Assembly (NCBI RefSeq): GCF_011045165.1
Contig: NZ_JAAKZI010000020.1
Coordinates: 16,191-80,190 of the forward strand
Direction: 5' to 3'
DNA from: Arthrobacter silviterrae
GTDB lineage: Bacteria > Actinomycetota > Actinomycetes > Actinomycetales > Micrococcaceae
Length of the DNA stretch: 64,000 nucleotides
A model generated the notes under the pieces. It saw only the letters and a program-made list of their open reading frames with translations, did not search any database and was not told where the DNA came from. Below, piece by piece: positions 51,663 through 60,515 of the stretch; position 1 is the stretch's first letter, and every line of letters starts with the position of its first letter. A program made the translations under genes and the position numbers.

Positions 51663-52412
51663 TTAGAGAATTCCGCTTGCTCCCAGCGCCCTTCCGATGC
51701 CATAGGTCGCCGCGAGTGCCAAGCCGCCGCCAAGGACAAGCCGTGTGGCAGCTGTGGACTTCGAGCTGCCCCCGATGCCGGCGCTCAGCGTTCCCGTGAG
51801 CGCCAACGCGATCAGAACCGCCAGGAAGGTGACCGGGATTCTTAGCCCGGCAGGTGGGACCATGATGGCCAGCAGAGGCAGCACGGCACCCACCGCAAAT
51901 GCTGCAGCCGACGCGTAGGCGGCTTGCCACGGGCTTGCCTGGTCGTCCTGGTCGATGTTTAATTCGGTGGACAAATGGGCAGCCAGGGCGTCATGTTTGG
52001 TCAACTCCTCGGCGACTTGCCCAGCCGTTATGGGACTAAGCCCCTTGGCCATATATAGTCCCGTGAGTTCGGCCAGTTCTGAGTCCGGATCTTGCTCCAA
52101 CTCGCGTCGCTCCTTCTCGATCAGCGCACGCTGGCTGTCGCGCTGGCTGCTGACGGACACGTATTCACCCAAGGCCATGGAAACTGCGCCCCCGACAACG
52201 GCGGCGACTCCTGCCACGAGAATGGGGGCTGGCGCATTGGTCACGCCGGCAACCCCGACAACCGTTGCGGCAACAGAGACTATGCCGTCGTTGGCACCGA
52301 GGACACCTGCCCGAAGCCAATTGAGGCGTCCGGCAATGTTGGAGGTGTGGGGTTCGTTGTCGTGCACACCAGCGCTGCCGGCAGCGTTGATGTGCCCCTC
52401 ACCGTTGGCCAT
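51663..52412 (-). CDS. VIT1/CCC1-family transporter
   Basis: A 249-aa membrane protein of the iron/manganese vacuolar-transporter family: LRAGVLGANDGIVSVAATVVGV, GAVSMALGEYVSVSSQRD, an acidic cytoplasmic segment (KERRELEQDPDSELAELTGLY), then three further helices. Family members export Fe2+ or Mn2+ from the cytosol. It is the last gene of the phosphoketolase operon, overlapping the preceding gene by 14 bases. Confidence 0.87.
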   Translation of the reverse strand: MANGEGHINAAGSAGVHDNEPHTSNIAGRLNWLRAGVLGANDGIVSVAATVVGVAGVTNAPAPILVAGVAAVVGGAVSMALGEYVSVSSQRDSQRALIEKERRELEQDPDSELAELTGLYMAKGLSPITAGQVAEELTKHDALAAHLSTELNIDQDDQASPWQAAYASAAAFAVGAVLPLLAIMVPPAGLRIPVTFLAVLIALALTGTLSAGIGGSSKSTAATRLVLGGGLALAATYGIGRALGASGIL

Positions 52413-53352
52413 AATAATCCTTCCAAATCAGCCGGTGAATCGGTATCTTGCGAGGCAGGGAGCGAAGCCCGGGAATGAAGGGGAGCAGGGTTAGCAGGAG
52501 CGAGAGTACCAGCATGGTGGAGACGACCAGGATGTCGGCATTGGGCGAGGACTTGAACGGTTCTATTTGGTAGAACAGTGAAAACAGCCACAACCAGGAC
52601 TGGCCTGGCGTATTGCCTGTTTCGTTCATGACACCCCATTGATCTCCCGTCAAGTGGGCCGCCGCGGCAAGGCTTGGAAAATACGAACCATCGCCGAGAA
52701 ACAAGATGGTTGGGGTGTAGTTGAGGTTGTAGGGCTGCCCCGAGTTTTGCAGGACGCCGTCCAGGTTTCCGCTGCGGGCCATCCCCAGCAAGGCGCCCGC
52801 CAGCTCGGGTACAGGCCCGTAGCTGCCCTTGGCAACCTGTGCGGGATCGCCGTCGGGCGCGGCTGCGAGCGCTGCACTGTAGTTGGCGGCCCACTTCGCC
52901 TGCTGATCGGCCGTGGCTGCTGTCCACACCGCCACGGCGGGCAGCTGTGTGGATTGTGTCTTGAGTGGATTGATGACGAAGTCGTTGGCCGTGTCGATCG
53001 CGAGTCGAACACCGGACAGCTCCTGGGGGTTGAAAAATCCCAGGTGTTGCGAGGCATCGGGAGTGGAGTTGTAGGGCGGTCCGTAGCCTGCCGTGCCGCT
53101 GCTGCCGCCGAGCTCGGCGGTTGCTGTCGCGACAAAGTCTGCCGGCGCCGCCGCCGCCCACGATTTTAGCGTCACCCCGGGATCGTCAGGCGAACTGAAG
53201 ATGGCAGAGAGGCCAAGCACGAGCAGGCCGACGACGACGACGCCGATGGTGAGCTCCTTGAACAGGTCGTAGTCCCGGACACGTCCCCGCCATGGCCTGC
53301 TGGCAATGTTGTCACCCGTCCGCCACGACATCGTTGATGGAACCTTGGTCAT
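52399..53352 (-). CDS. unrecognised membrane protein partner of cytochrome b
   Basis: A 317-aa protein I do not recognise. A transmembrane helix at about 34-55 (LTIGVVVVGLLVLGLSAIF) leads into an extracytoplasmic region of some 215 residues (containing FFNPQELSGVRLAIDTANDFV and YNLNYTPTILFLGDG), then a second helix at about 275-297 and a basic cytoplasmic tail. There are no cysteines, so no heme c, iron-sulfur or disulfide site. It overlaps cytochrome b upstream by 4 bases and VIT downstream by 14. A subunit-IV-like or quinol-side scaffold for the cytochrome is a guess. Confidence 0.75.
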   Translation of the reverse strand: MTKVPSTMSWRTGDNIASRPWRGRVRDYDLFKELTIGVVVVGLLVLGLSAIFSSPDDPGVTLKSWAAAAPADFVATATAELGGSSGTAGYGPPYNSTPDASQHLGFFNPQELSGVRLAIDTANDFVINPLKTQSTQLPAVAVWTAATADQQAKWAANYSAALAAAPDGDPAQVAKGSYGPVPELAGALLGMARSGNLDGVLQNSGQPYNLNYTPTILFLGDGSYFPSLAAAAHLTGDQWGVMNETGNTPGQSWLWLFSLFYQIEPFKSSPNADILVVSTMLVLSLLLTLLPFIPGLRSLPRKIPIHRLIWKDYYGQR

Positions 53353-54056
53353 GATGGTTTCGCCTCCGGATCTTGAGCGCCGGCCGTTGAGTCACGGAGC
53401 TGGGCGTCGGTCGCCGCTGCATCGAGTGGGGGAACAACGCCGTGGGCGCGCACCAGGACAACGTGCAGGGCGACGACGGCGCCAACCGCCAGTGGCAGCA
53501 ACATGATGTGCCACATGAAGATCTGGCCCAGATTGGCAACGTTGAACCAGGCCCCGATGCCGACGGCATTCAGGGCGTCCTTGGCCTCGAAGGCAATCCA
53601 TTGGGAGTCAAAGTTCGTTTGCAGCAGGTATCCGGTAAACGCCGTCACGATGGAGACGAGGAACGCCAGCATGCCGGTAATCCAGGTCAGCAAGCGCCCT
53701 CCGCGCCAGGCCGCCATCCAGAACTTGATCCACAAATGGACCACCATGAACATGAAGAACAGTTCCACACTCCACAAATGAACGCTGTTGGTGAAGTGGC
53801 CCAACGAGGAGACGTGGTACCACTGCGGCCCGTTCAGGCTCAACACCACTCCCGAGCCAATGATGAAGATCAAGCCGGCGACGGCGCCCATGCCAAAGAC
53901 ATAGGCCCACGACGCAACATAACTGGGTTGGTCTTCCGGCAGCAGTTTCTCGGGTGGAAGGTGCCTCAAAAACCATTGCCGTGACTTTCCCGTCCACGTG
54001 TAGGCGCCAGTCCCAGCCAGTTCCGGGTCCGGTGAGGACTCCTTGACGGTGCTCAT
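53349..54056 (-). CDS. diheme cytochrome b (b6-type N-terminal domain)
   Basis: A 235-aa four-helix cytochrome b. Two histidine pairs are correctly spaced for two hemes b: His93/His107 (in HLWSVELFFMFMVVHLW) and His183/His198 (in MWHIMLLPLAVGAVVALHVV). A conserved GYLLQTNFDSQW and an N-terminal amphipathic stretch resemble b6/bc-complex subunits. No Rieske or cytochrome c1 gene is in the operon, unlike a bc complex. It overlaps the small membrane gene upstream and the unrecognised membrane gene downstream by 4 bases each. Confidence 0.88.
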   Translation of the reverse strand: MSTVKESSPDPELAGTGAYTWTGKSRQWFLRHLPPEKLLPEDQPSYVASWAYVFGMGAVAGLIFIIGSGVVLSLNGPQWYHVSSLGHFTNSVHLWSVELFFMFMVVHLWIKFWMAAWRGGRLLTWITGMLAFLVSIVTAFTGYLLQTNFDSQWIAFEAKDALNAVGIGAWFNVANLGQIFMWHIMLLPLAVGAVVALHVVLVRAHGVVPPLDAAATDAQLRDSTAGAQDPEAKPS

Positions 54057-54220
54057 TTCCGGCTCCGTCCGCCGGGGAAGGGCAGGATCAGGGCGAGGAT
54101 GAACAATGCGAGCATTGTCAGAATGACAACGAGGTTGCCCGATTGGATCATGACGGGGCCCCAGCCAAAATAGGTTCCCGGGGTGACCGGAAGTGGCGCT
54201 TGCGCCAGCAGCTCATGCAT
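54053..54220 (-). CDS. small single-helix membrane protein
   Basis: A 55-aa protein (MHELLAQAPLPVTPGTYFG start) with one hydrophobic helix (SGNLVVILTMLALFILALILP) and a basic end. No family recognised. It overlaps the USP stop by 8 bases and the cytochrome b start by 4, so it is probably translated as a small subunit of the cytochrome complex. Confidence 0.72.
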   Translation of the reverse strand: MHELLAQAPLPVTPGTYFGWGPVMIQSGNLVVILTMLALFILALILPFPGGRSRK

Positions 54221-54677
54221 GGTGGTCTCTTTTGCTGTTTGCTTCGTTGCCTGCGTGGACAACCAACACCGGGCAGTGTGCGTACGCCGTGCAGGCTGAA
54301 CTGACTGATCCCATGAGAAGCCCCCTGAATCCGCCAAAACCACGCCGGCCAAGAACGAGCATCATGGCGTTCCTGCTTTCTTTGATCAGGGTTTCCCGTG
54401 CCGGTCCCCGCACCAACCGGGTCGTAAGATTTTCGGGCCAGTCAATCCCGAAAGCAACTTGTATGGCGTTGTCCAGGATATTCTGGGCGTTCTTTTCGTA
54501 GTCGACGTTCCCCACGCCGTAGCTCGACGCCGGGGCCGGGGGGCTCCAGCAGGCCAAGGCCTGGACTTGTGCCCCCATTCTGATCGCCAGCTTTTCGGCT
54601 TGGCGGAGCGCCTCGACCGACGGCGCCGAACCGTCGACGCCCACGATCACCATGGGCGCATCCTTGCGCTTATTCAT
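54213..54677 (-). CDS. universal stress protein, single domain
   Basis: A 154-aa UspA-fold protein: MVIVGVDGSAPSVEALRQA and the nucleotide-binding end LGRRGFGGFRGLLMGSVSSACTAYAHCPVLVVH (G-2x-G-9x-G-S/T pattern of ATP-binding USPs). ATG 54677 overlaps the phosphoketolase stop by 8 bases. It sits between phosphoketolase and the cytochrome b genes. Confidence 0.9.
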   Translation of the reverse strand: MNKRKDAPMVIVGVDGSAPSVEALRQAEKLAIRMGAQVQALACWSPPAPASSYGVGNVDYEKNAQNILDNAIQVAFGIDWPENLTTRLVRGPARETLIKESRNAMMLVLGRRGFGGFRGLLMGSVSSACTAYAHCPVLVVHAGNEANSKRDHHA

Positions 54678-57141
54678 GCCCGTCGCCTCCTTCGCCGTTC
54701 GGTTGGCTGCCTGGGGCGCCTGGCAACCCACGTGCTGGCGGCGTCCAAGTCCATTCGCGAATGGATGGGAGATCCTCAAGGTGCTCCCGGATGTACCGTT
54801 CGTGCTTGTCGAGCATTTCCTGGCAGTGGGCCCGCAGTGCGTCCATCCCGTCGATGTGGCGGCCAACTCGGTCAAGGGCTTCCAACGCAAGGTGGTAGCG
54901 GCTCATCCGGTTTAGCACCACCATGTCAAAAGGCGTGGTGGTGGTACCTTGCTCGGTGTAGCCGCGGACGTGGAACCTGCCCGGATTCTTCCGGCCGTGC
55001 AAGAGTTGGTGGAAGGCCCGGGCATATCCGTGCCATGCCACGACCACGTCCCGGTCCGCGGTGAAGAGGGCCTCAAATTCGGTGTCCGGGAGGCCATGCG
55101 GATGGACATCCCGTGGCGGCAGCACCAGCAGGTCCATGACATTGACCACCCGGACCCGCAGCTGCGGAACATGGCGTTGGAGCAGCCAGGCCGCAGCCAG
55201 CGTTTCCTCCGTGGGGACGTCCCCGGCGCAAGCCATCACAATGTCCGGTTCACTGTCGCCCGTGTTGCCAGCCCAGCGCCAGATGGAGGCGCCGGCTGCG
55301 TTGTGCTGCCGGGCGTCGTTGAGGTTCAAGTACTGGGGGTGAGCCTGCTTGTCCACCACTATGAGGTTTACATAATCCTTGCTGGAAAGGACGTGCTCGG
55401 CGGTGGCGAGCAGAGTGTTGGAATCCGGTGGCAAATATACGCGCACCACCGATCCCGACAGCGACAGGACGGTGTCAATCAAGCCGGGGCCCTGGTGGCT
55501 GAATCCGTTGTGGTCGTTCCGCCAGCAGGTGGAGGTGAGCAGGATGTTCAGGCTCGGCACGGGATAACGCCAGGGAAGTTCGCGCGCATGCTGGAGCCAC
55601 TTCGCATGCTGGACGGTCATGGAGGCACTCACCATGGCGAATGCTTCATAGCTGGCAAAAAGGCCGTGCCGTCCCGTCAGCAAATAGCCCTCCAGCCAGC
55701 CTTGGCACAGGTGCTCGGACAGTACTTCCATGACCCGGCCGCCGGCCGAGATGTGTTCATCCGATTCCCCGGTGGGTTCCATGAGGCACCTGTCGGTGGC
55801 CTCAAAAACAGCGCCCAGGCGGTTGCTGTTGGTTTCATCGGGGCAAAACAGCCGGAATCGGGGATCACTCGCAGTGTCCAGGTAGATGTCCCTGAGCATA
55901 AGTCCGAGTGGCTTGGTGGTCTCATGTTTGGCGGCCCCGGGGACGCCGACGTCGAGCGCGTATGTTTCCAGCGGACGCAGGGGAAGGGGTGCCATGTCGG
56001 GGCCGCCGTTGGCCCACGGCGCGGACCCCATGCGCAGCGGGCGAGAAGGCGAGAGGGCTGCCAGCTCGGGCACCAGCCGTCCGGCGTCGTCAAAAAGCTC
56101 CTCAGGCTTGTAGGAGCGAAGCCAGCGTTCGAGTTGGGCCAGGTGGGCTGGATTTTCGCGGACACCCGAAAGCGGGACCTGGTGTGCGCGGAACGTGCCT
56201 TCCACCGGAACGCCGTCCACGACGTCGGGGCCCGTCCAGCCCTTGGGGGTGCGCAGGATAATCGCCGGCCAAGGCGCGGGCCCCGTGCTTCCGTGGAGTC
56301 GGGCCTGGTGCTGGATTTCCGTGATGCGCGCATGGGCGGCATCCAGCGCCTGGGCCAAGTGCGGATGGATTTGCCCAGGGTCGGTGCCGGAAACGACGAC
56401 GGGATCCCAGCCGTGTGCCCGGAGCAGCGCCATGACTTGTTCGTCTGACTGGCGGCCCAGCACGGTGGGCCCTGAAATCTTATGGCCATTCAGGTGAAGG
56501 ATGGGCAGGACGGCTCCATCCCTGCGGGGGTTGAGGAAAGCTGGTGCCTTCCACGAGGCCTCCAAGGGACCGGTTTCCGCTTCGCCGTCGCCCACGACGC
56601 ACGCAACGATGAGCCCGGGGTTGTCCATTACAGCACCAGTGGCGTGCATGAGCGAGTAGCCCAGTTCCCCTCCCTCATGGATGGAACCGGGAGTGGGCGG
56701 GCCCACATGGCTGGGAATGCCCCCGGGTGTGGAGAACTGGCGGACGAGGCGGCGCAGGCCCTCATCGTCCTGGCCAATCTCTGGATAAATCTCGGAATAG
56801 CTGCCTTCGAGGTAGAGGTTGGCCACCACGGCCGGTCCGCCATGCCCGGGGCCGGCCACAAAGAGAATGTGGGCCCCAGTTTTGTTGATGAGCCGGTTCA
56901 AATGGGCATAGATCAACGACAGTCCCGGGCTGGTGCCCCAGTGTCCCAACAGGCGCGGCTTGATGTCCTCGACTCTCAGCGGCCTTCGAAGCAGCGCGTT
57001 TTCCTGCAAATAGATTTGCGCCACCGTCAAGTAGTTGGCCGCGTCCCAATATCTGCCCAGCAAATCCCACTCACCGGACTCCACATCCAGGGCAGGACCC
57101 TGCCGAGCGTCGGTCAAGGCGGCCTCGTGGTTGCTGTTCAA
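54670..57141 (-). CDS. xfp: xylulose-5-phosphate/fructose-6-phosphate phosphoketolase
   Basis: Thiamine-diphosphate enzyme of 823 aa that splits xylulose 5-phosphate (or fructose 6-phosphate) into acetyl phosphate plus a sugar phosphate. Signatures: RLLGHWGTSPGLSLIYAHLNR, VAGPGHGGPAVVANLYLEGSY and the ThDP motif GDGEAETGPLEASWK, then FCPDETNSNRLGAVFE. The start is probably TTG 57141, with CAGGGAG six bases before it; no ATG precedes the conserved region, and a TTG at 57168 lacks a site. It opens the operon with USP, small membrane protein, cytochrome b, its partner and VIT. Confidence 0.93.
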   Translation of the reverse strand: MNSNHEAALTDARQGPALDVESGEWDLLGRYWDAANYLTVAQIYLQENALLRRPLRVEDIKPRLLGHWGTSPGLSLIYAHLNRLINKTGAHILFVAGPGHGGPAVVANLYLEGSYSEIYPEIGQDDEGLRRLVRQFSTPGGIPSHVGPPTPGSIHEGGELGYSLMHATGAVMDNPGLIVACVVGDGEAETGPLEASWKAPAFLNPRRDGAVLPILHLNGHKISGPTVLGRQSDEQVMALLRAHGWDPVVVSGTDPGQIHPHLAQALDAAHARITEIQHQARLHGSTGPAPWPAIILRTPKGWTGPDVVDGVPVEGTFRAHQVPLSGVRENPAHLAQLERWLRSYKPEELFDDAGRLVPELAALSPSRPLRMGSAPWANGGPDMAPLPLRPLETYALDVGVPGAAKHETTKPLGLMLRDIYLDTASDPRFRLFCPDETNSNRLGAVFEATDRCLMEPTGESDEHISAGGRVMEVLSEHLCQGWLEGYLLTGRHGLFASYEAFAMVSASMTVQHAKWLQHARELPWRYPVPSLNILLTSTCWRNDHNGFSHQGPGLIDTVLSLSGSVVRVYLPPDSNTLLATAEHVLSSKDYVNLIVVDKQAHPQYLNLNDARQHNAAGASIWRWAGNTGDSEPDIVMACAGDVPTEETLAAAWLLQRHVPQLRVRVVNVMDLLVLPPRDVHPHGLPDTEFEALFTADRDVVVAWHGYARAFHQLLHGRKNPGRFHVRGYTEQGTTTTPFDMVVLNRMSRYHLALEALDRVGRHIDGMDALRAHCQEMLDKHERYIREHLEDLPSIREWTWTPPARGLPGAPGSQPNGEGGDGHE

Positions 57142-57216
57142 GGTTGGCTCCCTGTAGTCACGGTTCAAGCATGGTTGCTGTGTATTCAGCCTCCCACCGT
57201 GGCCGTCCGGGCGTTA

Positions 57217-57230
57217 GGGACCTTGTACCC
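57217..57230. promoter_or_regulatory. DosR/DevR-like box GGGACCTTGTACCC
   Basis: In the divergent region, 76 bases before the phosphoketolase start and 138 before the USP gene at 57368. It differs from the 61142 site at 3 of 14 positions and from the 51646 site at 2 of 14. Confidence 0.55.
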
Positions 57231-57367
57231 TGTGCAGCGGTGCCGTTCGGCGGCGACCATTGGAGCTGGAAGGCCGTGCCGGGTTGTGGGTTTGCCGTGG
57301 ACTGGACGGCCCGATGCGGTGCCGTTGGGGCGCCGTTCAACTGTTCACCAGTGAAGGAAGTAGTGCC

Positions 57368-57877
57368 ATGGACAAGCAGGTTTCTCGAAATGGTTTGCCC
57401 ATAGTGGTGGGGGTGGACGGTTCACCCGAGTCCGTCTTGGCGTTGCGGTGGGCGGAAAAGCTGGCCGACCCGCTGGGTACCGTCATCAAGGCCGTCTGCA
57501 CTTGGCAGATGGAAGTGGTGTACGGTCCTTATGCCATTTCGGAGTGGGACGGCGAGCCGGCGGCCCAGCACATGCTGGCAGCGGCCCTGGTTGACGCGTT
57601 TGGGGACAAGCCGCCCGCGGGCCTCATCGGCGAGTGCCGGCGCGGCCAGCCGGCAAAGGTGCTGGTGGACGAGGGAAAGTCGGCACAAATGATCATCGTC
57701 GGCTCGCGGGGACACGGCGGATTTGCAGGCATGCTGTTGGGCTCCGTCAGCTCGGCCTGTGCAGCGCACGCAAGTTGCCCCGTCCTTGTGGTCCACGGAG
57801 CGATGGAACATGAGGCCGACCCCGAGGTGGCAACGGAAGGAAATGAACGGCGTGCTGCCGATGAACCGGCTGGCTGA
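57368..57877 (+). CDS. universal stress protein
   Basis: A 169-aa UspA-fold protein with VVVGVDGSPESVLALRWAEK and the ATP-site end VGSRGHGGFAGMLLGSVSSACAAHASCPVLVVH (in part). A 25-residue acidic tail follows. AAGGA precedes the ATG by nine bases. The stop lies 35 bases inside the MgtA-like gene, so the two are co-transcribed. It diverges from phosphoketolase. Confidence 0.9.
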   Translation: MDKQVSRNGLPIVVGVDGSPESVLALRWAEKLADPLGTVIKAVCTWQMEVVYGPYAISEWDGEPAAQHMLAAALVDAFGDKPPAGLIGECRRGQPAKVLVDEGKSAQMIIVGSRGHGGFAGMLLGSVSSACAAHASCPVLVVHGAMEHEADPEVATEGNERRAADEPAG

Positions 57878-60515
57878 CACGGAGGCAACCCGGGACTGGG
57901 CCGCGACACCAACAATTGCACATGCTGCACGGCTGACGCCGGAACAGGCGCTCCTTGCGATGGGGTCAGGCACGCAAGGGCTTTCCGGCCTCGAAGCTCA
58001 ACGGCGTTTGGTGGAGACCGGTCCCAACGCCCTTCGCACACACCGGGCGAACCCTTGGCTGGTGCTGGGACGACAGTTGCGCAGTCCCATCCTGATTCTG
58101 TTGATTGTCACCGCCGGGGTGTCCCTGTTCCTGGGGGATTCAACGAATTCGACGGTCATTGGGGTCATATTGGTGGTCAGTGTTGGTTTGGGATTCAGCA
58201 ATGAATTCCGGGCCGAACGGGCCGCCGAGGCACTTCACTCACGCGTCACGCATACCATTGTGGTCCTTCGGGATGGCAGGGAAAGCCAAATCGGCGTAGT
58301 GGAGCTGGTGCCCGGCGACATTGTCCGGCTGTCCCTGGGGGCCGTCATTCCTGCCGACATCCGCCTGCTGGCCAGTGAGGACCTGCTCTGCGATGAAAGC
58401 ATCCTCACGGGTGAGTCCCTACCGGTGGAGAAGGCACCTGCCACCGTTGCAGGGGAGGCCGCACTGGGCGATCTGGCGTGCTGCCTGTTCATGGGCACCA
58501 TCGTCCAGTCAGGCAGTTGTACCGGCGTTGTGGTCGCGACCGGTGGCAGGGCGGAATTTGGCCGGATAGCCCTGGGACTGGGGGAGCGCCAGCCCCAAAC
58601 CGAGTTCCAGCTGGGACTGAAAAGGTTTTCCTACCTGCTCCTGCAGGTGGCCGTCGCCCTGACCACGCTGATCTTCATTGCCAACCTCCTGCTGGGCCGC
58701 CCGCTGCTCGACTCACTGCTCTTCTCACTCGCCATTGCCGTCGGCATCACCCCGCAGCTGCTGCCCGCCGTCGTCAGCACCTGCCTGGCCGCCGGCACCC
58801 GTGCCTTGGCGCGGCGGCAGGTCCTCGTCAAGCGTCTGGTGTGTATTGAAGACCTGGGCGACATGGATGTGCTCGTCACCGACAAGACAGGCACGCTCAC
58901 CGAGGGGCGCATCAGCTTCACGGCTGCCATTCCCACCCGGCCCGACATCACCGAGGCAGAGCTATTTGTCCTGGGGCTGGAAGCCACCGAGGCCGACTAT
59001 TCACGCGGGACCCCTTCCCTCATTGGCCAGAACCCCTTGGACGCGGCCCTGTGGGAAGCGCCCGGAGCCAGGGTCTTTGAGCCTGCCGGCCACCAACGGC
59101 TGGACATCATCCCCTTCGACCACCGGCGCCGCCGCACCAGCGCCTTGGTTGCCGATGCGGGCGGCGGCAACCAGGTACTCCTTACGAAGGGCTCGCCCGA
59201 GGACGTCCTGCCACTGTGCGATGGCACCCCGCCGGAGGCACAGGCCATGCTGGAGGCCCAGTACGACGCCGGCTCCCGCGTTGTTGCTGTTGCCTCAAGG
59301 CCTGCAGTGGGACTGGACACGATCGGGCCAGCGGATGAGCGCGGCCTGGCCCTGGCTGGCTTCCTGGTCTTTCTGGACCGGCCCAAGCCCCAGGCCAAGG
59401 GCTCCCTGGAGGAGCTGGCCAGGCTGGGAATCGCCGTCAAGATTGCCACGGGAGACAACGCAAGGGTTGCCGAAAAGGTGTGCCGGGACCTGGGCCTGGA
59501 ATCCGGGGGGACACTAACCGGCGCCCAGGTTGATGCGCTCACGGACGCCGACCTCACCGCGGCGCTGCCGGGGACAGGCATCTTTGCCCGCGTGTCACCG
59601 GAACAAAAGGCCCGCATCATCAGTTTGTTGCGCCGGGAGGGCCGCGCCGTCGCCTTTCTGGGAGACGGAGTCAACGATGCCCTTGCCCTGCACCATGCCG
59701 ACGTCGGAATATCGGTCGAAAGTGCCGCCGACGTTGCCAAGGATGCGGCGGACATCGTCCTGATGGACAAGGACCTCGGCGTTCTGGCCGAAGGGGTTCG
59801 CGAGGGTCGGCGTATCTTCTCCAACACCATCAAGTACGTCCTGATGGGGACTTCCAGTAATTTTGGCAACATGTTCAGCGCTGCGGCAGCGTCCGTGGTG
59901 CTGAGCTTCCTGCCTATGCTCCCGGGGCAGATCCTGCTGAACAACCTGCTCTACGACACGGGGCAGCTGGCCATTCCCGGCGACCGGGTGGACAAGGAAC
60001 AGCTGCTGGCCCCGTCCCATTGGGACATAGCCTTCATCCGGCGCTTCATGCTGGTCTTTGGCCCTATCAGTTCATTGTTCGACTTCGCCACCTTCGCCCT
60101 GATGCTGTTTGTTTTCAACGCCGTTCCGGGGGAGTTCCGTGCAGGATGGTTCATCGAGTCCATCGCCACGCAGACGCTGATCATCTTTGCCATCCGAACC
60201 CGCCGGGTACCGTTCGTGCGGAGCCGTCCGTCCGCGGGCCTCTTGTGGGCTTCCCTGGGCGTGGTCGCCGCCGGGGTCGCGTTGCCACTGTCGCCGCTGG
60301 GCCCGGTGCTGGGTTTTGATCCGCTGCCTGTCCCATTCTTCTTGGCCCTGTTGGGCATGATTGCCGTGTACCTGGTCCTCGTCGAGGGAACGAAGAAGTG
60401 GTTCTTTGCGCGTGCTGCCCAGCAGCCTCCGACGGTCCGACGGCGGGGCCGTCTCCACCGTGTCCACCGACGTGCTGCGAGATTCAGTGTGGCCCGCACT
60501 CTGTCCCGCCATTGA
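57843..60515 (+). CDS. MgtA/MgtB-like P-type ATPase
   Basis: P-type ATPase of about 890 aa. Domains: actuator TGESLP, phosphorylation site DKTGTLTEG, hinge GDGVNDALALHHADVGIS and about ten helices. GITPQLLPAVVSTCLAAGTRA and NNLLYDTGQLAIPGDRVDK match MgtA-type magnesium importers. ATG 57843 follows GGAAGGAA directly; the gene begins inside the USP gene in another frame. The last 30 residues are Arg-rich. Mg2+ transport is predicted from the helix motifs. Confidence 0.86.
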   Translation: MNGVLPMNRLADTEATRDWAATPTIAHAARLTPEQALLAMGSGTQGLSGLEAQRRLVETGPNALRTHRANPWLVLGRQLRSPILILLIVTAGVSLFLGDSTNSTVIGVILVVSVGLGFSNEFRAERAAEALHSRVTHTIVVLRDGRESQIGVVELVPGDIVRLSLGAVIPADIRLLASEDLLCDESILTGESLPVEKAPATVAGEAALGDLACCLFMGTIVQSGSCTGVVVATGGRAEFGRIALGLGERQPQTEFQLGLKRFSYLLLQVAVALTTLIFIANLLLGRPLLDSLLFSLAIAVGITPQLLPAVVSTCLAAGTRALARRQVLVKRLVCIEDLGDMDVLVTDKTGTLTEGRISFTAAIPTRPDITEAELFVLGLEATEADYSRGTPSLIGQNPLDAALWEAPGARVFEPAGHQRLDIIPFDHRRRRTSALVADAGGGNQVLLTKGSPEDVLPLCDGTPPEAQAMLEAQYDAGSRVVAVASRPAVGLDTIGPADERGLALAGFLVFLDRPKPQAKGSLEELARLGIAVKIATGDNARVAEKVCRDLGLESGGTLTGAQVDALTDADLTAALPGTGIFARVSPEQKARIISLLRREGRAVAFLGDGVNDALALHHADVGISVESAADVAKDAADIVLMDKDLGVLAEGVREGRRIFSNTIKYVLMGTSSNFGNMFSAAAASVVLSFLPMLPGQILLNNLLYDTGQLAIPGDRVDKEQLLAPSHWDIAFIRRFMLVFGPISSLFDFATFALMLFVFNAVPGEFRAGWFIESIATQTLIIFAIRTRRVPFVRSRPSAGLLWASLGVVAAGVALPLSPLGPVLGFDPLPVPFFLALLGMIAVYLVLVEGTKKWFFARAAQQPPTVRRRGRLHRVHRRAARFSVARTLSRH

